Source: Bacteroidales bacterium (GTDB lineage: Bacteria > Bacteroidota > Bacteroidia > Bacteroidales > UBA932). Taken from it: a DNA stretch of 63,026 bases. A program made the position numbers and the translations under genes. Where the stretch lies: positions 1 through 63,026 of the forward strand of contig JAFRVZ010000032.1 in NCBI GenBank assembly GCA_017438265.1. The letters run 5' to 3'. The notes below the pieces were generated by a model, which was given only the letters and a program-made list of their open reading frames with translations, did not search any database and was not told the DNA's origin. Below, one piece after another: positions 7,930 through 16,897 of the stretch. Within the stretch, counting starts at the first letter, position 1. Each line of letters starts with the position of its first letter.

Positions 7930-9708
7930 ATGAAATTCTGGAAAACCGTCTTCGCCGTCATTGTCGGCGTCATCCTCACCGGGATCATCATGCTGGTCCT
8001 TTCGGTGATGTTCTTCAGCTCCCTGGCGGCCTCCGCCTCCTCCCAGCCGTCCCTTCCCAAGGAAGGCGTCCTGCTGATGGATATGTCCTCCTTCGCCGTC
8101 GCCGAGCAGGCGAGCGCCCCTGACCCGATGGCCGTAATCCAGGGCGGCTCGACGACGACCGTCAGCCTCCTGGATGCCGTGAACGCCCTCCATATCGCCG
8201 CGGAAGACCCGACCGTGCAGTTCCTCTACCTCAAGCCGGAAGGCTATGCCGGCGGCTTCGCGGCCCTTGAGGAGCTCCGCAAGGCGATCTCCGACTTCCG
8301 CGCCGGCGGCAAGGCCGTCGTCGCCTGGCTCGACAATCCCGGGACCGGCTCCTACTACCTGGCCTCCGCTGCCGACAAGGTCTATATGACCGCCTATGAG
8401 GGCGGTACGACGATGTTCAACGGCATCTCGACCCAGCTCGTCTTCCTCAAGGACCTCCTCGACAAGCTCGGCGTCAACGTCCAGCTGATCCGCCACGGCA
8501 AATACAAGTCCGCCGGCGAAATGTTCATCCGCAATGCCTCGAGCCCCGAGAACATGGAGCAGAACCAGGAGATGATCGACTCGATCTGGAAGACTTTCGC
8601 TTCGGACATCGCCGCGAGCCGCGGCATCTCCGTCGAAACCCTCAACTCCCTGATCGACAACCTCGCGCTGAACTTCCCCGAGGACTTCCTGAACGCCGGC
8701 CTCGTCGACGAACTGATGAGCCGCTCCGAGCTCGAGGCGAAGATTACCGCCCTCGCCGTGAAGGAATCGATCAAGGACGTGAAGACGATGTCGTTCCCCG
8801 CCTATGTCTCCGCCAAGGTCCAGCCGAACCTCAAGGCCCGGGAGAAGATTGCCGTAATCTACGCCGACGGCGACATCGTTGATTCCGGCCGCGGCCTGGT
8901 CGGCAAGGAGCTCGCCGCGACGATCAACAAGGTCCGCGAGGACGAGAGCGTGAAGGCCGTCGTCTTCCGCGTCAACTCCCCGGGCGGCAGCGTCCTCGCC
9001 TCCGAGAAGATCAAGGCCGAGATCGAGCTGCTCCGCGCGGCGAAGCCCGTCGTCGCTTCCTACGGCGACTATGCGGCCTCCGGCGGCTACTGGATCTCCA
9101 ATTCCTGCGACAAGATCTACTCTGACGCCACGACCCTGACCGGCTCCATCGGCGTCTTCAGCATGATCCCCGATTTCAGCAAGACCCTGAAGGACATCGC
9201 CCACGTCAACGTCACCTCCGTGAATTCCAACCAGCACGGCGACCTGTACGGCCTGATGCGTCCGTTCGACGCCGCGGAGACCGCCTATATGCAGGCTTCC
9301 GTCGAGCGCATCTATGAGCATTTCGTGAACATCGTCGCCGAGGGCCGCGAACTGACCCCGGATTTCGTGGACACGATCGCCCAGGGCCGCGTCTGGACGG
9401 GTGCCGACGCCCTCGGCATCGGCCTCGTCGATGAGATCGGCACGCTCTCCGACGCCCTCGCCTATACCGCGGGCCTCGCCGGCAACCCCGACCTCGCCGC
9501 CTGGCGGATCGAGGCGTTCCCGAAGCCGAAGTCCACGATGGATCAGCTCAAGGACCTCCTCGGCGGCAACAACGCCGCCCTGGCCCCGTTCAAGGATACC
9601 CCGCTGGAGTCCGTCGCTTCCGCCATCCTCGACTGGGAAGGCTCCTGGAACCGCAGGACGCCCCAGTACATGTACGCGAGAATCCCGTACGCGGTTATTC
9701 CGTGGTAG
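7930..9708 (+). CDS. sppA: Signal peptide peptidase SppA, 67K type
   Basis: The 592-residue membrane-bound serine protease degrades cleaved signal peptides. It has an N-terminal transmembrane segment and two tandem S49 domains. The C-terminal domain has the nucleophile Ser384 in YAASGGYWIS and the oxyanion stretch VNSPGGSVLASEKIK; the N-terminal domain has RHGKYKSAGEMF, where the catalytic Lys of this family lies. The ATG at 7930 is chosen because it begins MKFWKTVFAVIVGV just before the membrane helix; an upstream in-frame ATG at 7861 would lie before the promoter box. Its end overlaps the convergent tilS gene by 14 bp. Confidence 0.95.
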   Translation: MKFWKTVFAVIVGVILTGIIMLVLSVMFFSSLAASASSQPSLPKEGVLLMDMSSFAVAEQASAPDPMAVIQGGSTTTVSLLDAVNALHIAAEDPTVQFLYLKPEGYAGGFAALEELRKAISDFRAGGKAVVAWLDNPGTGSYYLASAADKVYMTAYEGGTTMFNGISTQLVFLKDLLDKLGVNVQLIRHGKYKSAGEMFIRNASSPENMEQNQEMIDSIWKTFASDIAASRGISVETLNSLIDNLALNFPEDFLNAGLVDELMSRSELEAKITALAVKESIKDVKTMSFPAYVSAKVQPNLKAREKIAVIYADGDIVDSGRGLVGKELAATINKVREDESVKAVVFRVNSPGGSVLASEKIKAEIELLRAAKPVVASYGDYAASGGYWISNSCDKIYSDATTLTGSIGVFSMIPDFSKTLKDIAHVNVTSVNSNQHGDLYGLMRPFDAAETAYMQASVERIYEHFVNIVAEGRELTPDFVDTIAQGRVWTGADALGIGLVDEIGTLSDALAYTAGLAGNPDLAAWRIEAFPKPKSTMDQLKDLLGGNNAALAPFKDTPLESVASAILDWEGSWNRRTPQYMYARIPYAVIPW

Positions 9709-10981
9709 TTTCCGCCGCGCGGACGCGCAGGATGCGCGCCGTCGCAGCCGTGACTTTGAAAGAGTCGTCGATGCGCTCGTAGAGCAAAGCGGCGACTCTT
9801 CCCTTTTCTCCGGGGCAGGGGATGACGCGCGCGCGCCGCTTGTCCTCCGCGGACCACTTCAGGTCCGTGAACAGGTCCGAGAGTTTCTTCTTCCCCCGCA
9901 TCCCGAGCGGGACCATCCAGTCGCCCGGCTCCCAGGGCCGGACCTGCGGTGCGTCGCCCAGCCGGGCGGCGTCCAGCACCAGCGTCCCTTTTCCGCAGTG
10001 GGGATCGAACCCCGCCGGCCGGTCAAAGACCTCGAAAACCGGCGCTGCGGGCACGTCTGCGCCCGTTTCCATCAGTTTCCCGCGGCTCACGACATACGGC
10101 CCGAAACGCTTGCCCGCCGCCGGAGAGCCGTGCTCCAGCGCCGCCGTGAGCGACCGCAGCGCGTCTTCGCCGAGCGTACTTCCCGCGAGGCGGTAGAGCA
10201 CGTAGCGCCAGTGCTTCAGCGCCCGCAACTCCGCAAGGTCGATCGACCCGTCCGGCGCGGCGACGCTCCCGCGGACGGACTGGAAATAATCCTCCGCGAT
10301 GTCGTCCGTCTGGATCAACCGGTCGATGTCCGCGTTCAGCGTCCGGACAAAACCCGGATTGAGCTCGGCGAAAACCGGGAAAACCGCGCCGCGGATGCGG
10401 TTGCGGCGGTACTCGCCGCTGCGGTTGGTGCTGTCCTCGCGCCAGGCGAGGCCGCGTTCCCGCAGCCGCGCCTCGATCGCCGCGCGCTCCGCGCCGAGCA
10501 GCGGGCGGATGACGCGGACGCCGTCCAGCGTCCCCGCCGCCGGGATGCCCCGCATCCCGCGGCTCCCCGTCCCGCGCAGCAGGTTGAGGACCAGCGTCTC
10601 CGCATTGTCGTTCGCGTTGTGGGCCGTCGCGACGGCGGCGAAACCCTCCGTGCGGCACAGTTCCGCGAACCACGCATAGCGCTGCGCCCGGGCCGCCATC
10701 TCGATGCTGACGCCCTCCCGTTCCGCGTAAGCGGCTGTTTCAAAATGCTTTACATAGAGCTTGACGCCATGCTCCTCCGCCCAGGCGCGGACGAAGGCCT
10801 CGTCGCCGTCGCTCTCCGCCCCGCGGAGGTGGAAATTGCAGTGGGCCGCCGCCCAGGGCAGCCCGCTTTCCTCCAGCAGGCTCGCCAGGCACATCGAATC
10901 CGCCCCGCCGCTGACTGCGGCGAGCACCCGCCCGCCGTCGGGCAGGAGCGTTTCCATGCGTCGGAGGAAGCCCTGCAGCAT
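9695..10981 (-). CDS. tilS: tRNA(Ile)-lysidine synthase
   Basis: The 428-residue protein uses ATP to attach lysine to C34 of the CAU-anticodon isoleucine tRNA. The PP-loop AAVSGGADSMCLASLL lies near the N-terminus, followed by HCNFHLRGAESDGDE and TAHNANDNAETLVLNLLRG, which are TilS signatures. The C-terminal substrate-binding domain (about residues 340-420) includes DWMVPLGMRGKKKLSDLF. It ends inside the sppA stop region by a 14-bp convergent overlap. The gene lies 9 bp after the DUF3078 gene, probably in one operon with it and proS. Confidence 0.95.
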   Translation of the reverse strand: MLQGFLRRMETLLPDGGRVLAAVSGGADSMCLASLLEESGLPWAAAHCNFHLRGAESDGDEAFVRAWAEEHGVKLYVKHFETAAYAEREGVSIEMAARAQRYAWFAELCRTEGFAAVATAHNANDNAETLVLNLLRGTGSRGMRGIPAAGTLDGVRVIRPLLGAERAAIEARLRERGLAWREDSTNRSGEYRRNRIRGAVFPVFAELNPGFVRTLNADIDRLIQTDDIAEDYFQSVRGSVAAPDGSIDLAELRALKHWRYVLYRLAGSTLGEDALRSLTAALEHGSPAAGKRFGPYVVSRGKLMETGADVPAAPVFEVFDRPAGFDPHCGKGTLVLDAARLGDAPQVRPWEPGDWMVPLGMRGKKKLSDLFTDLKWSAEDKRRARVIPCPGEKGRVAALLYERIDDSFKVTAATARILRVRAAETTTE

Positions 10982-10990
10982 CGCGCCGGC

Positions 10991-12013
10991 CTATTTCTTC
11001 TTCGAAGCGATCGTGTAGGAGAAGCCGAACGCCAGGGACTCCTTGAACTGGATCCGGCGGCGGCCGTCGGGGTAAAGATCCTGGTCGGCCTCGCTCACGA
11101 TCTTGATCTTGTCGTCGTAGATCAGGTAGGTCGTGACCGTGAAGGAGAAGTACTTCGCGACCTTCCAGTCGAAGCGGTTATCCCAGTTGACGCGCAGGTT
11201 CTGCGGCTTGTTGAGGTAGTCGGAGAAGAGGACGAGCTGGGTCGTGTAGTTGAAGTTGTCGTTGACCTGCAGCTTGATATCCGTCTTGACCTGCGCACCG
11301 AACTCGAAGCGCGCCGGCCGATAGGTCCCGTCCTCGTTCTGCGGCATCGAATACTTCGGCCGCAGCTCTTCGTTCCGGACGATCACGAAGCCGCCGGTCA
11401 GCGGCGCGACGTTGATGGTCAGCCACTTGGTCGGCAGCCAGTCGATACCGAGGGCGATGTTGGTGTTGGCAGGGGAGAGGAATCCAGACTTCAGGGTCCG
11501 CAGGTCCATCCAGTCCTGCTTGTTCGCTTCCTCCACCTTCGGCGCCGTGTAGTTCCAGCTGTCCGTGAACTGCGAGCGGAACAGGAACGAGGCCGAGTAG
11601 TTCAGGTTCTTGACGCCCTTCGCCTTGTAGCCCCACTTGCTTTCCAGGTAGATCCGGTCGTCGCTCTTCTGCAGGAAGGGCTTGTCCGCCGAATACAGGA
11701 AACCGTAGTCGAGCTGCAGCCGGTTGTTCCAGGACATGTCGTCCTTCTTGTAGTTCGCGTTCGCGTCGATGAACGACTTCAGCGTCGCGGTGTTGTAGCC
11801 GCCCGCCGCCCAGTTCGTCAGCTGCGTGTTCGTAAAGTCCACCTTCATCAGCGCCGAGTTCGTCCACCAGTTCGGCTTCTCCGCGACCGCCGGCGCGTCC
11901 TTGAATGCGTCCGCCGCATCCTTCACCGCCTTCTCCGCCGCACTCTGTCCGTACCCCGGAATCCCCGCCGCCATCAGCATGACGGCCACCGCCATCCATA
12001 CGCTTGTCTTCAT
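10991..12013 (-). CDS. DUF3078 outer-membrane-type protein
   Basis: The 340-residue protein has a signal peptide (KTSVWMAVAVMLMAAGIPGYG) and many alternating aromatic and polar strands ending in SFGFSYTI-like and KKK residues. These are features of the DUF3078 family of Bacteroidetes predicted beta-barrel proteins. Conserved stretches include LTNWAAGGYNT and YFSFTVTTYLIYDDKIKI. The ATG at 12013 is chosen because the signal peptide starts there; the open frame continues upstream only inside proS in a shadow frame. The function of the family is not established. It lies between proS (17 bp) and tilS (9 bp). Confidence 0.85.
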   Translation of the reverse strand: MKTSVWMAVAVMLMAAGIPGYGQSAAEKAVKDAADAFKDAPAVAEKPNWWTNSALMKVDFTNTQLTNWAAGGYNTATLKSFIDANANYKKDDMSWNNRLQLDYGFLYSADKPFLQKSDDRIYLESKWGYKAKGVKNLNYSASFLFRSQFTDSWNYTAPKVEEANKQDWMDLRTLKSGFLSPANTNIALGIDWLPTKWLTINVAPLTGGFVIVRNEELRPKYSMPQNEDGTYRPARFEFGAQVKTDIKLQVNDNFNYTTQLVLFSDYLNKPQNLRVNWDNRFDWKVAKYFSFTVTTYLIYDDKIKIVSEADQDLYPDGRRRIQFKESLAFGFSYTIASKKK

Positions 12014-12030
12014 GGAAAACAGTCTTTTAA

Positions 12031-13509
12031 TTAATAGGATATGCCAAAGACGACGCGGCGGTGGGAAGGCTGGCCGGAATAGATATCGACACCTTCCTCT
12101 TCGCAGACATAACTGTCCATCGGAATGCACCGGATCGTCGCCTTGGTCTCGTCCTTGATCTTCTGCTCCGTTTCGGCCGTCCCGTCCCAATGGCAGAGCA
12201 GGAACTTGCCGTCCTGGATCTTCGTCTTGAACTCCTCCCAGCTGTCGCACTTCTCGACGTTCGCCTCGCGGAACTGCAGGGCCTTGTCGTAGATGTTCTG
12301 CTGGATGGCGTCCAGAAGCTCGTCCACACAGACGTCCAGCCCCTCCACGGGGACCGTCGTCTTCTCGAGGGTGTCGCGCCGGTGGACCTCCACCGTGCCG
12401 TTCTGCAGGTCGCGCGGGCCCATCGCGATGCGGACCGGCACGCCTTTCAGCTCCCATTCAGCAAATTTGAAGCCCGGACGCACCGTGTCGCGGTCGTCCA
12501 CCTCGACGGAGCGCCCGCGCGCCTCCAGCTCCCGGCGGACTTCCTGCATCCGCTCGAGCACGGCCGCGCGCTCCTCGTCGGTCTTGTAGATCGGGACCAT
12601 CACGACCTGGATCGGCGCCAGCGCCGGCGGCAGCACGAGGCCGTTGTCGTCGCCGTGGGCCATGATCAGCGCGCCCATCAGACGCGTCGAAACGCCCCAG
12701 GACGTCGCCCAGACGTATTCCTGCTTGCCTTCCCTGTTCGTGAACTGCACGTCGAAGGACTTGGCGAAATTCTGGCCGAGGAAGTGGGACGTGCCGGCCT
12801 GGAGGGCCTTGCCGTCCTGCATCATCGCCTCGATCGTCAGCGTGTCGAGCGCGCCGGCGAAACGTTCGTTGGGGCTCTTGTGGCCGACGATGACGGGCAG
12901 CGCCATCACCTCGCGGGCGAATCTGGCGTAGACCTGGACCATCTCGTGGGCCTTCGCCTCCGCTTCCTGCGCGGTCGCGTGGGCCGTGTGGCCTTCCTGC
13001 CAGAGGAATTCCGCGGTCCGCAGGAACAGGCGCGTGCGCATCTCCCAGCGCACGACGTTGCACCACTGGTTGCAGAGGACCGGCAGGTCGCGCCAGGAGG
13101 TGATCCAATTCTTATAGGTGCTCCAGATGATGGTTTCGGAAGTCGGGCGCACGATCAGCTCTTCCTCGAGCTTCGCGGCCGGGTCGACGACGACGCCCTT
13201 GCCGTCCGGATCGTTCATCAGGCGGTGGTGGGTCACGACGGCACATTCCTTGGCAAAGCCGGCTACGTGCTCCGCCTCGCGGCTGAAGAAGGACTTCGGG
13301 ATGAAGAGCGGGAAGTAGGCGTTCTTCACGCCCGTCTTCTTGAACATCCCGTCGAGGATGCCCTGCATCTTCTCCCAGATCGCATATCCGTAGGGCTTGA
13401 TGACCATGCACCCGCGGACCGCGGACTGCTCCGCCAGGTCGGCCTTGAGGGCAAGGTCATTGTACCATTGAGAATAATTTTCAGCTCGTGTGGTGACTTC
13501 TTTTGCCAT
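12031..13509 (-). CDS. proS: Prolyl-tRNA synthetase, archaeal/eukaryal type
   Basis: The 492-residue class II synthetase charges tRNA-Pro. It belongs to the short group lacking the editing insertion, as usual in Bacteroidetes. Motifs include [17 protein letters not shown], the proline-site region [16 protein letters not shown] with [17 protein letters not shown] and [16 protein letters not shown], then [22 protein letters not shown]. The C-terminal zinc-binding-like domain ends in FGISY. The length is normal. It is the first gene of the proS-DUF3078-tilS run and is divergent from the aromatic-rich lipoprotein gene. Confidence 0.96.
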   Translation of the reverse strand: MAKEVTTRAENYSQWYNDLALKADLAEQSAVRGCMVIKPYGYAIWEKMQGILDGMFKKTGVKNAYFPLFIPKSFFSREAEHVAGFAKECAVVTHHRLMNDPDGKGVVVDPAAKLEEELIVRPTSETIIWSTYKNWITSWRDLPVLCNQWCNVVRWEMRTRLFLRTAEFLWQEGHTAHATAQEAEAKAHEMVQVYARFAREVMALPVIVGHKSPNERFAGALDTLTIEAMMQDGKALQAGTSHFLGQNFAKSFDVQFTNREGKQEYVWATSWGVSTRLMGALIMAHGDDNGLVLPPALAPIQVVMVPIYKTDEERAAVLERMQEVRRELEARGRSVEVDDRDTVRPGFKFAEWELKGVPVRIAMGPRDLQNGTVEVHRRDTLEKTTVPVEGLDVCVDELLDAIQQNIYDKALQFREANVEKCDSWEEFKTKIQDGKFLLCHWDGTAETEQKIKDETKATIRCIPMDSYVCEEEGVDIYSGQPSHRRVVFGISY

Positions 13510-13518
13510 GGTATCGTT

Positions 13519-13550
13519 TTTGTAAATGTCTAGTAAAATTTATAAACTTG
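13519..13550 (+). promoter_or_regulatory. Promoter of the aromatic-rich lipoprotein gene
   Basis: TTTG at 13519-13522 and TAAACTTG at 13543-13550 are separated by exactly 20 bases, matching the Bacteroidetes -33/-7 arrangement with one deviation in the -7 box. The start codon lies 39 bases downstream. Confidence 0.65.
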
Positions 13551-13552
13551 CA

Positions 13553-13560
13553 CAAAGATA
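13553..13560 (-). promoter_or_regulatory. -7 box of the proS promoter
   Basis: The minus strand reads TATCTTTG, a full -7 match, 43 bases before the proS ATG. It faces the plus-strand box at 13543-13550 with two bases between, so the two promoters point toward each other and overlap. Confidence 0.5.
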
Positions 13561-13589
13561 CACATTTTTAAATTATAGGAGATTCGACC

Positions 13590-15233
13590 ATGAAAAAGCA
13601 CATTACACTTCTCGTTTTAGCGCTGATGGTGCTCTCTTCCTGTGCCTCAGTCGCCCGCTACAACCAGGTTGCCTACAACCAGAGATATCAGGATGGAATC
13701 TACTATAGACCGACATCCGGAACCCTTGTTGTTACGGAAACCGTTTCCAACGACGTCGACCGCCTCATCGCCCAGACGAATGAGTCCGTCTACTATGTCG
13801 TCGGAGACAACGCCGTCGATACGCTCGTGATCCCTGGAAACGCCGCCGCGAACTTCCGGTTCGACAACGGCCTTTCCGGCGTGACCGTCAATATCTACAC
13901 CAACCCCTGGAGTGCGCCCTGGTCGTACTCCCGCTATTACTCCGACTACTGGTACTGGGACAGCTGGTACTACCGGCCTTATTCCTGGTATCGCCGTCCT
14001 TATTCCTACTACAGCCTGTACTGGGACAGCTTCTACTGGGACCGGTTCTACTGGGACAGCTGGTATTGGAGCGACTGGTACTATGACACCTGGTATCATC
14101 CCTGGAACCACTACGGCTACTACGGTTCCCGCTGGGGCGGCTACTGGAGCGGCTACTGGGACGGCTACTACGGCCGCCACTACGGCTGGTACGGCTATCC
14201 TTACGGATACTACGGCTACTATGGCCACGCCGGTTACTGGGGCGGACGTCCCAACGGATGGTACAACGGCTACAACTACGGTTACGGCCACGACCGCTAC
14301 CGCTATGACGCCAGAGCCCGTCACGACCGGGCCCAGATCACGGCAGCCGGCGGTGCCGCAGGCGGAAGCCTCGGCCGCGCGACCTCCACGGTCGGCAGAC
14401 CTGCCGCCCAGGAGAGCCGCCTGACTCCCCGCCGGACCGTCAGCAGCGCCGATACCCGCGGCACGGGTGCCGCAGCGGCAGGCGCAGCGACCTCCGCAAC
14501 CCGGTCTGCCACCCGCAGCACCGACAATATCACCAGCCGTACCGGCAACGCCAGCAGCGCGACCCGGAGCACCAACGGCACCTCCGCAACCCGCAGCACG
14601 AACGCCGGCGCAAGCCGGACCGGGAACGCGAGCGGCGCGACCCGGAGCACCAACGGTACCTCCGCAACCCGCAGCACGAACAGCAACAATAATGTAACCA
14701 GCCGGACCCAGGGCGCGAGCGGCGCGACCCGAAGCACCAACGGCGCTTCCGCAACCCGCAGCACCCAGTCCACCGGCAACGCCGCGACGACCCGTTCGCA
14801 GTCCTCCGCAGGACGCACGGTCCAGGGCACCGCTCCTTCCCGGACGTCCGCCCCTACCGGCAACACCCGTCCCGTCGGAGCCGCCTCCAACGGCAGCACG
14901 GTCAACCGCAGCAACAGCTCCTCGGGCAGCAGCGCAACCCGCAGCAGCGGATCCTCCGCGACCCGTTCCTCCGGCAGCGTCAGCACCCGCAGCAACAGCT
15001 CCTCCGGCGGCGTGAACCGCAGCAGCGGATCCTCCGCGACCCGCTCCTCCGGCAGCGTCAGCACCCGCAGCAGCTCCTCGAGCTCCAGCAGCCGGTCTTC
15101 TTCCGGTAGCATGAGCGGCGGCGGCGCAAGCCGCAGCAGCGGCGGCGGATTCTCCGGCGGCAGCTCCTCCTCCGGCGGCGCAAGCCGCGGTGGCGGAATG
15201 AGCAGCGGCGGCGGCGCGACCCGCGGCAGGTAA
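13590..15233 (+). CDS. Lipoprotein with a Trp/Tyr-rich domain and a Ser/Thr/Arg repeat tail
   Basis: The 547-residue protein begins with a lipoprotein signal (LLVLALMVLSSCAS). Residues 20-103 form a compact domain with VVGDNAVDTLVIPG. Residues about 105-250 are extraordinarily rich in Trp, Tyr, Asp and Gly (for example YWDSFYWDRFYWDSWYWSDW), and residues about 295-547 are made of SATRSTNG-like and RSSGS-like units. The protein should sit on the outside of a membrane. Similar Tyr/Trp-Gly lipoproteins occur in Bacteroidales, but I know no function. Possible roles are adhesion, metal or redox-active tyrosine chemistry, or a surface scaffold (speculative). A strong terminator follows. Confidence 0.85.
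   Translation: MKKHITLLVLALMVLSSCASVARYNQVAYNQRYQDGIYYRPTSGTLVVTETVSNDVDRLIAQTNESVYYVVGDNAVDTLVIPGNAAANFRFDNGLSGVTVNIYTNPWSAPWSYSRYYSDYWYWDSWYYRPYSWYRRPYSYYSLYWDSFYWDRFYWDSWYWSDWYYDTWYHPWNHYGYYGSRWGGYWSGYWDGYYGRHYGWYGYPYGYYGYYGHAGYWGGRPNGWYNGYNYGYGHDRYRYDARARHDRAQITAAGGAAGGSLGRATSTVGRPAAQESRLTPRRTVSSADTRGTGAAAAGAATSATRSATRSTDNITSRTGNASSATRSTNGTSATRSTNAGASRTGNASGATRSTNGTSATRSTNSNNNVTSRTQGASGATRSTNGASATRSTQSTGNAATTRSQSSAGRTVQGTAPSRTSAPTGNTRPVGAASNGSTVNRSNSSSGSSATRSSGSSATRSSGSVSTRSNSSSGGVNRSSGSSATRSSGSVSTRSSSSSSSSRSSSGSMSGGGASRSSGGGFSGGSSSSGGASRGGGMSSGGGATRGR
13902..14330 (+). repeat. Aromatic low-complexity coding repeat
   Basis: Imperfect repeats of TACTGGGACAGC and TACTACGGCTAC-type units encode a run of WD, YW and GYYG steps in the lipoprotein. 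They appear to have grown by unit duplication because synonymous and near-synonymous copies alternate. Confidence 0.7.
14475..15230 (+). repeat. Tandem coding repeat SATRST / RSSGS
   Basis: Units such as GCGACCCGGAGCACCAACGG recur about every 60-90 bases from 14475 and grade into shorter AGCAGC-rich units. A block of about 70 bases (from 14939 and again from 15030) is almost identical, a recent duplication. The repeat stays in frame throughout, so length variation between strains is likely. Confidence 0.7.
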
Positions 15234-15241
15234 AGAATAAC

Positions 15242-15265
15242 GGGCCCTCCCGGAGGGCCCTTTTT
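15242..15265 (+). terminator. Intrinsic terminator after the aromatic-rich lipoprotein gene
   Basis: GGGCCCT and AGGGCCC form a 7-bp stem around CCCGG and are followed by TTTTT. It lies 8 bases after the stop codon. Confidence 0.85.
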
Positions 15266-15288
15266 CTAAAGATGACAACCTATCCTTA

Positions 15289-15296
15289 TAACTTTG
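15289..15296 (+). promoter_or_regulatory. -7 box of the FadL-type porin gene
   Basis: TAACTTTG matches TAnnTTTG and lies 14 bases before the chosen ATG. The -33 position has only a T-rich sequence from the preceding terminator. Confidence 0.5.
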
Positions 15297-15310
15297 TAAA
15301 ATACACAGCC

Positions 15311-16888
15311 ATGAAAAAGACTCTCTTCTCCATACTGTTCACCTGCATCCTCGCCGCAGGCGCCTGGGCGCAGAACATGAACGACGCGCTGCTCTTTTCC
15401 GACCAGAACCTGTACGGCACCGCAAGGTCCGTCGCCCTCGGAAACGCGATGACGGCGCTCGGCGGAGACATCGGTTCCGTGACCATCAACCCGGCCGGCT
15501 CGGCCATCGGCAACTACTCCCAGATTACGCTGACCCCGAACGTTTCGCTCGTCACGACGAACAACGGCTACGCCCCGATCGCGGGCGCCGGGATCACCGA
15601 CTGGAACAAGAGTTCCTACAGCCGCTTCTCGATGCCGAACCTCGGGGTGGTCGTCAACTTCGACGTCGCGGACGCCGGCCTCAAGCGGATGAGCTTCGGC
15701 ATCCTGTCGAACGCCACCAACAACCACCTGAACCGGGCCAATGTCTGGGGTATCAACGACTACACGTCGATTACCGGCGCGCTTGCCGTCAAGGCCAGCG
15801 ACCTGGACGTCTCCGCGGACGTCCTGAACGACGCCAGCGCCTACAACCAGTTCGGCGGAGGTTACTGGGACGTCATCCTCGGCCGCCGCGCGACCCTGAT
15901 CGAGTCTTTTGACGGCGTCAACAACTACTACGCCGGTGCGGCCGAGAACCTCGGCCTGAATCCGGACGGTTCGACGAACATCTATACGGGAGGCCCCCTG
16001 AACCAGGAATACTACCGTTTCGAGTACGGCTACAAGCACGACCTCGTCTTCAACTTCGGCATGAACTTCTCCGACAAGTTCTTCCTCGGCGTCAACCTCG
16101 GCGTGCCGACGTTCGCCTACCATTCGAAGTATACCCTGAGCGAGACCGCCGTGGATCCCGGCGACTTCGAGACCGGCCTGGTCGACGCTTCCTATACCTA
16201 TACGTATGACGCGCAGGGCGAAGGCGTCTACGCGAAGGTCGGCTTCATCTGGCTGCCCGCGCCGGGCCTGCGCATCGGCGCCGCCGCCCAGAGCCCGACC
16301 CTCTTCAACATCACCGACGTCTTCCGCCTCGGCGGTTCGACGAAGTTCCTCGCCGGCGGTTCGCAGAGCGGGAACGAGCTGAGCCCGAAGAACGAGTACA
16401 GCTACAACCTCTGCGCGCCCGGCATCACGAGCGTGGGCCTCGCCTACACGTTCGGCGGCTTCGGCCTGGTCTCCGCCGACTGGGAGCGGACGTACTACCG
16501 GGGGATGTATCTCTCGGACGCCGACCCGAGCTGGGGCAAGGAGACGTTCAAGGACGCCAACGCCGACATCGCGCGCTACCTCCGGGGAGCCAACGCCTTC
16601 CGCGTCGGCGCCGAGTTCAAGCTCACGCCGGAGTTCGCGCTCCGCGGCGGCTGGACCTGGAAGGGGGACCCGCAGTACGGCAGCGCCTTCACGACGCAGT
16701 CCTACTCCGCCGGCCTCGGCTATTCCTCGCCCGGCTCGTTCTTCCTGGACCTCGCCGCGCGCCTGACGGAATATCCTGCGGTCGCGTACTATCCGTACGC
16801 CGACTATGTGGACGGCTACCGCTCGATGTCGGTCGACAGCAACCGCTCCCTTGCGGACTTCGTCCTGACGCTCGGATGGCGTTTCTAG
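15311..16888 (+). CDS. Outer-membrane transport protein of the OMPP1/FadL/TodX type
   Basis: The 525-residue protein has a signal peptide (KKTLFSILFTCILAAGAWAQ). The N-terminal region TARSVALGNAMTALGGDIGS followed by VTINPAGSA is typical of Bacteroidetes FadL-like barrels. Alternating strands run to the C-terminal aromatic FVLTLGWRF, a barrel-end signal. FadL proteins move hydrophobic molecules across the outer membrane; the substrate here is unknown. The ATG at 15311 is chosen because it opens the signal peptide and follows the -7 box; an in-frame ATG at 15272 lies before it. It is convergent with wbqC. Confidence 0.88.
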   Translation: MKKTLFSILFTCILAAGAWAQNMNDALLFSDQNLYGTARSVALGNAMTALGGDIGSVTINPAGSAIGNYSQITLTPNVSLVTTNNGYAPIAGAGITDWNKSSYSRFSMPNLGVVVNFDVADAGLKRMSFGILSNATNNHLNRANVWGINDYTSITGALAVKASDLDVSADVLNDASAYNQFGGGYWDVILGRRATLIESFDGVNNYYAGAAENLGLNPDGSTNIYTGGPLNQEYYRFEYGYKHDLVFNFGMNFSDKFFLGVNLGVPTFAYHSKYTLSETAVDPGDFETGLVDASYTYTYDAQGEGVYAKVGFIWLPAPGLRIGAAAQSPTLFNITDVFRLGGSTKFLAGGSQSGNELSPKNEYSYNLCAPGITSVGLAYTFGGFGLVSADWERTYYRGMYLSDADPSWGKETFKDANADIARYLRGANAFRVGAEFKLTPEFALRGGWTWKGDPQYGSAFTTQSYSAGLGYSSPGSFFLDLAARLTEYPAVAYYPYADYVDGYRSMSVDSNRSLADFVLTLGWRF

Positions 16889-16897
16889 GCAGTTGAA

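Noticed and set aside
12014..12457. Longer DUF3078 protein starting inside proS
   Set aside because: The signal peptide starts at 12013, and the upstream frame is a low-sense shadow of proS.
14475..15230. Repeat array resembling CRISPR
   Set aside because: Units are irregular, stay in frame and encode SATRST/RSSGS repeats; no unique spacers or cas genes are present.
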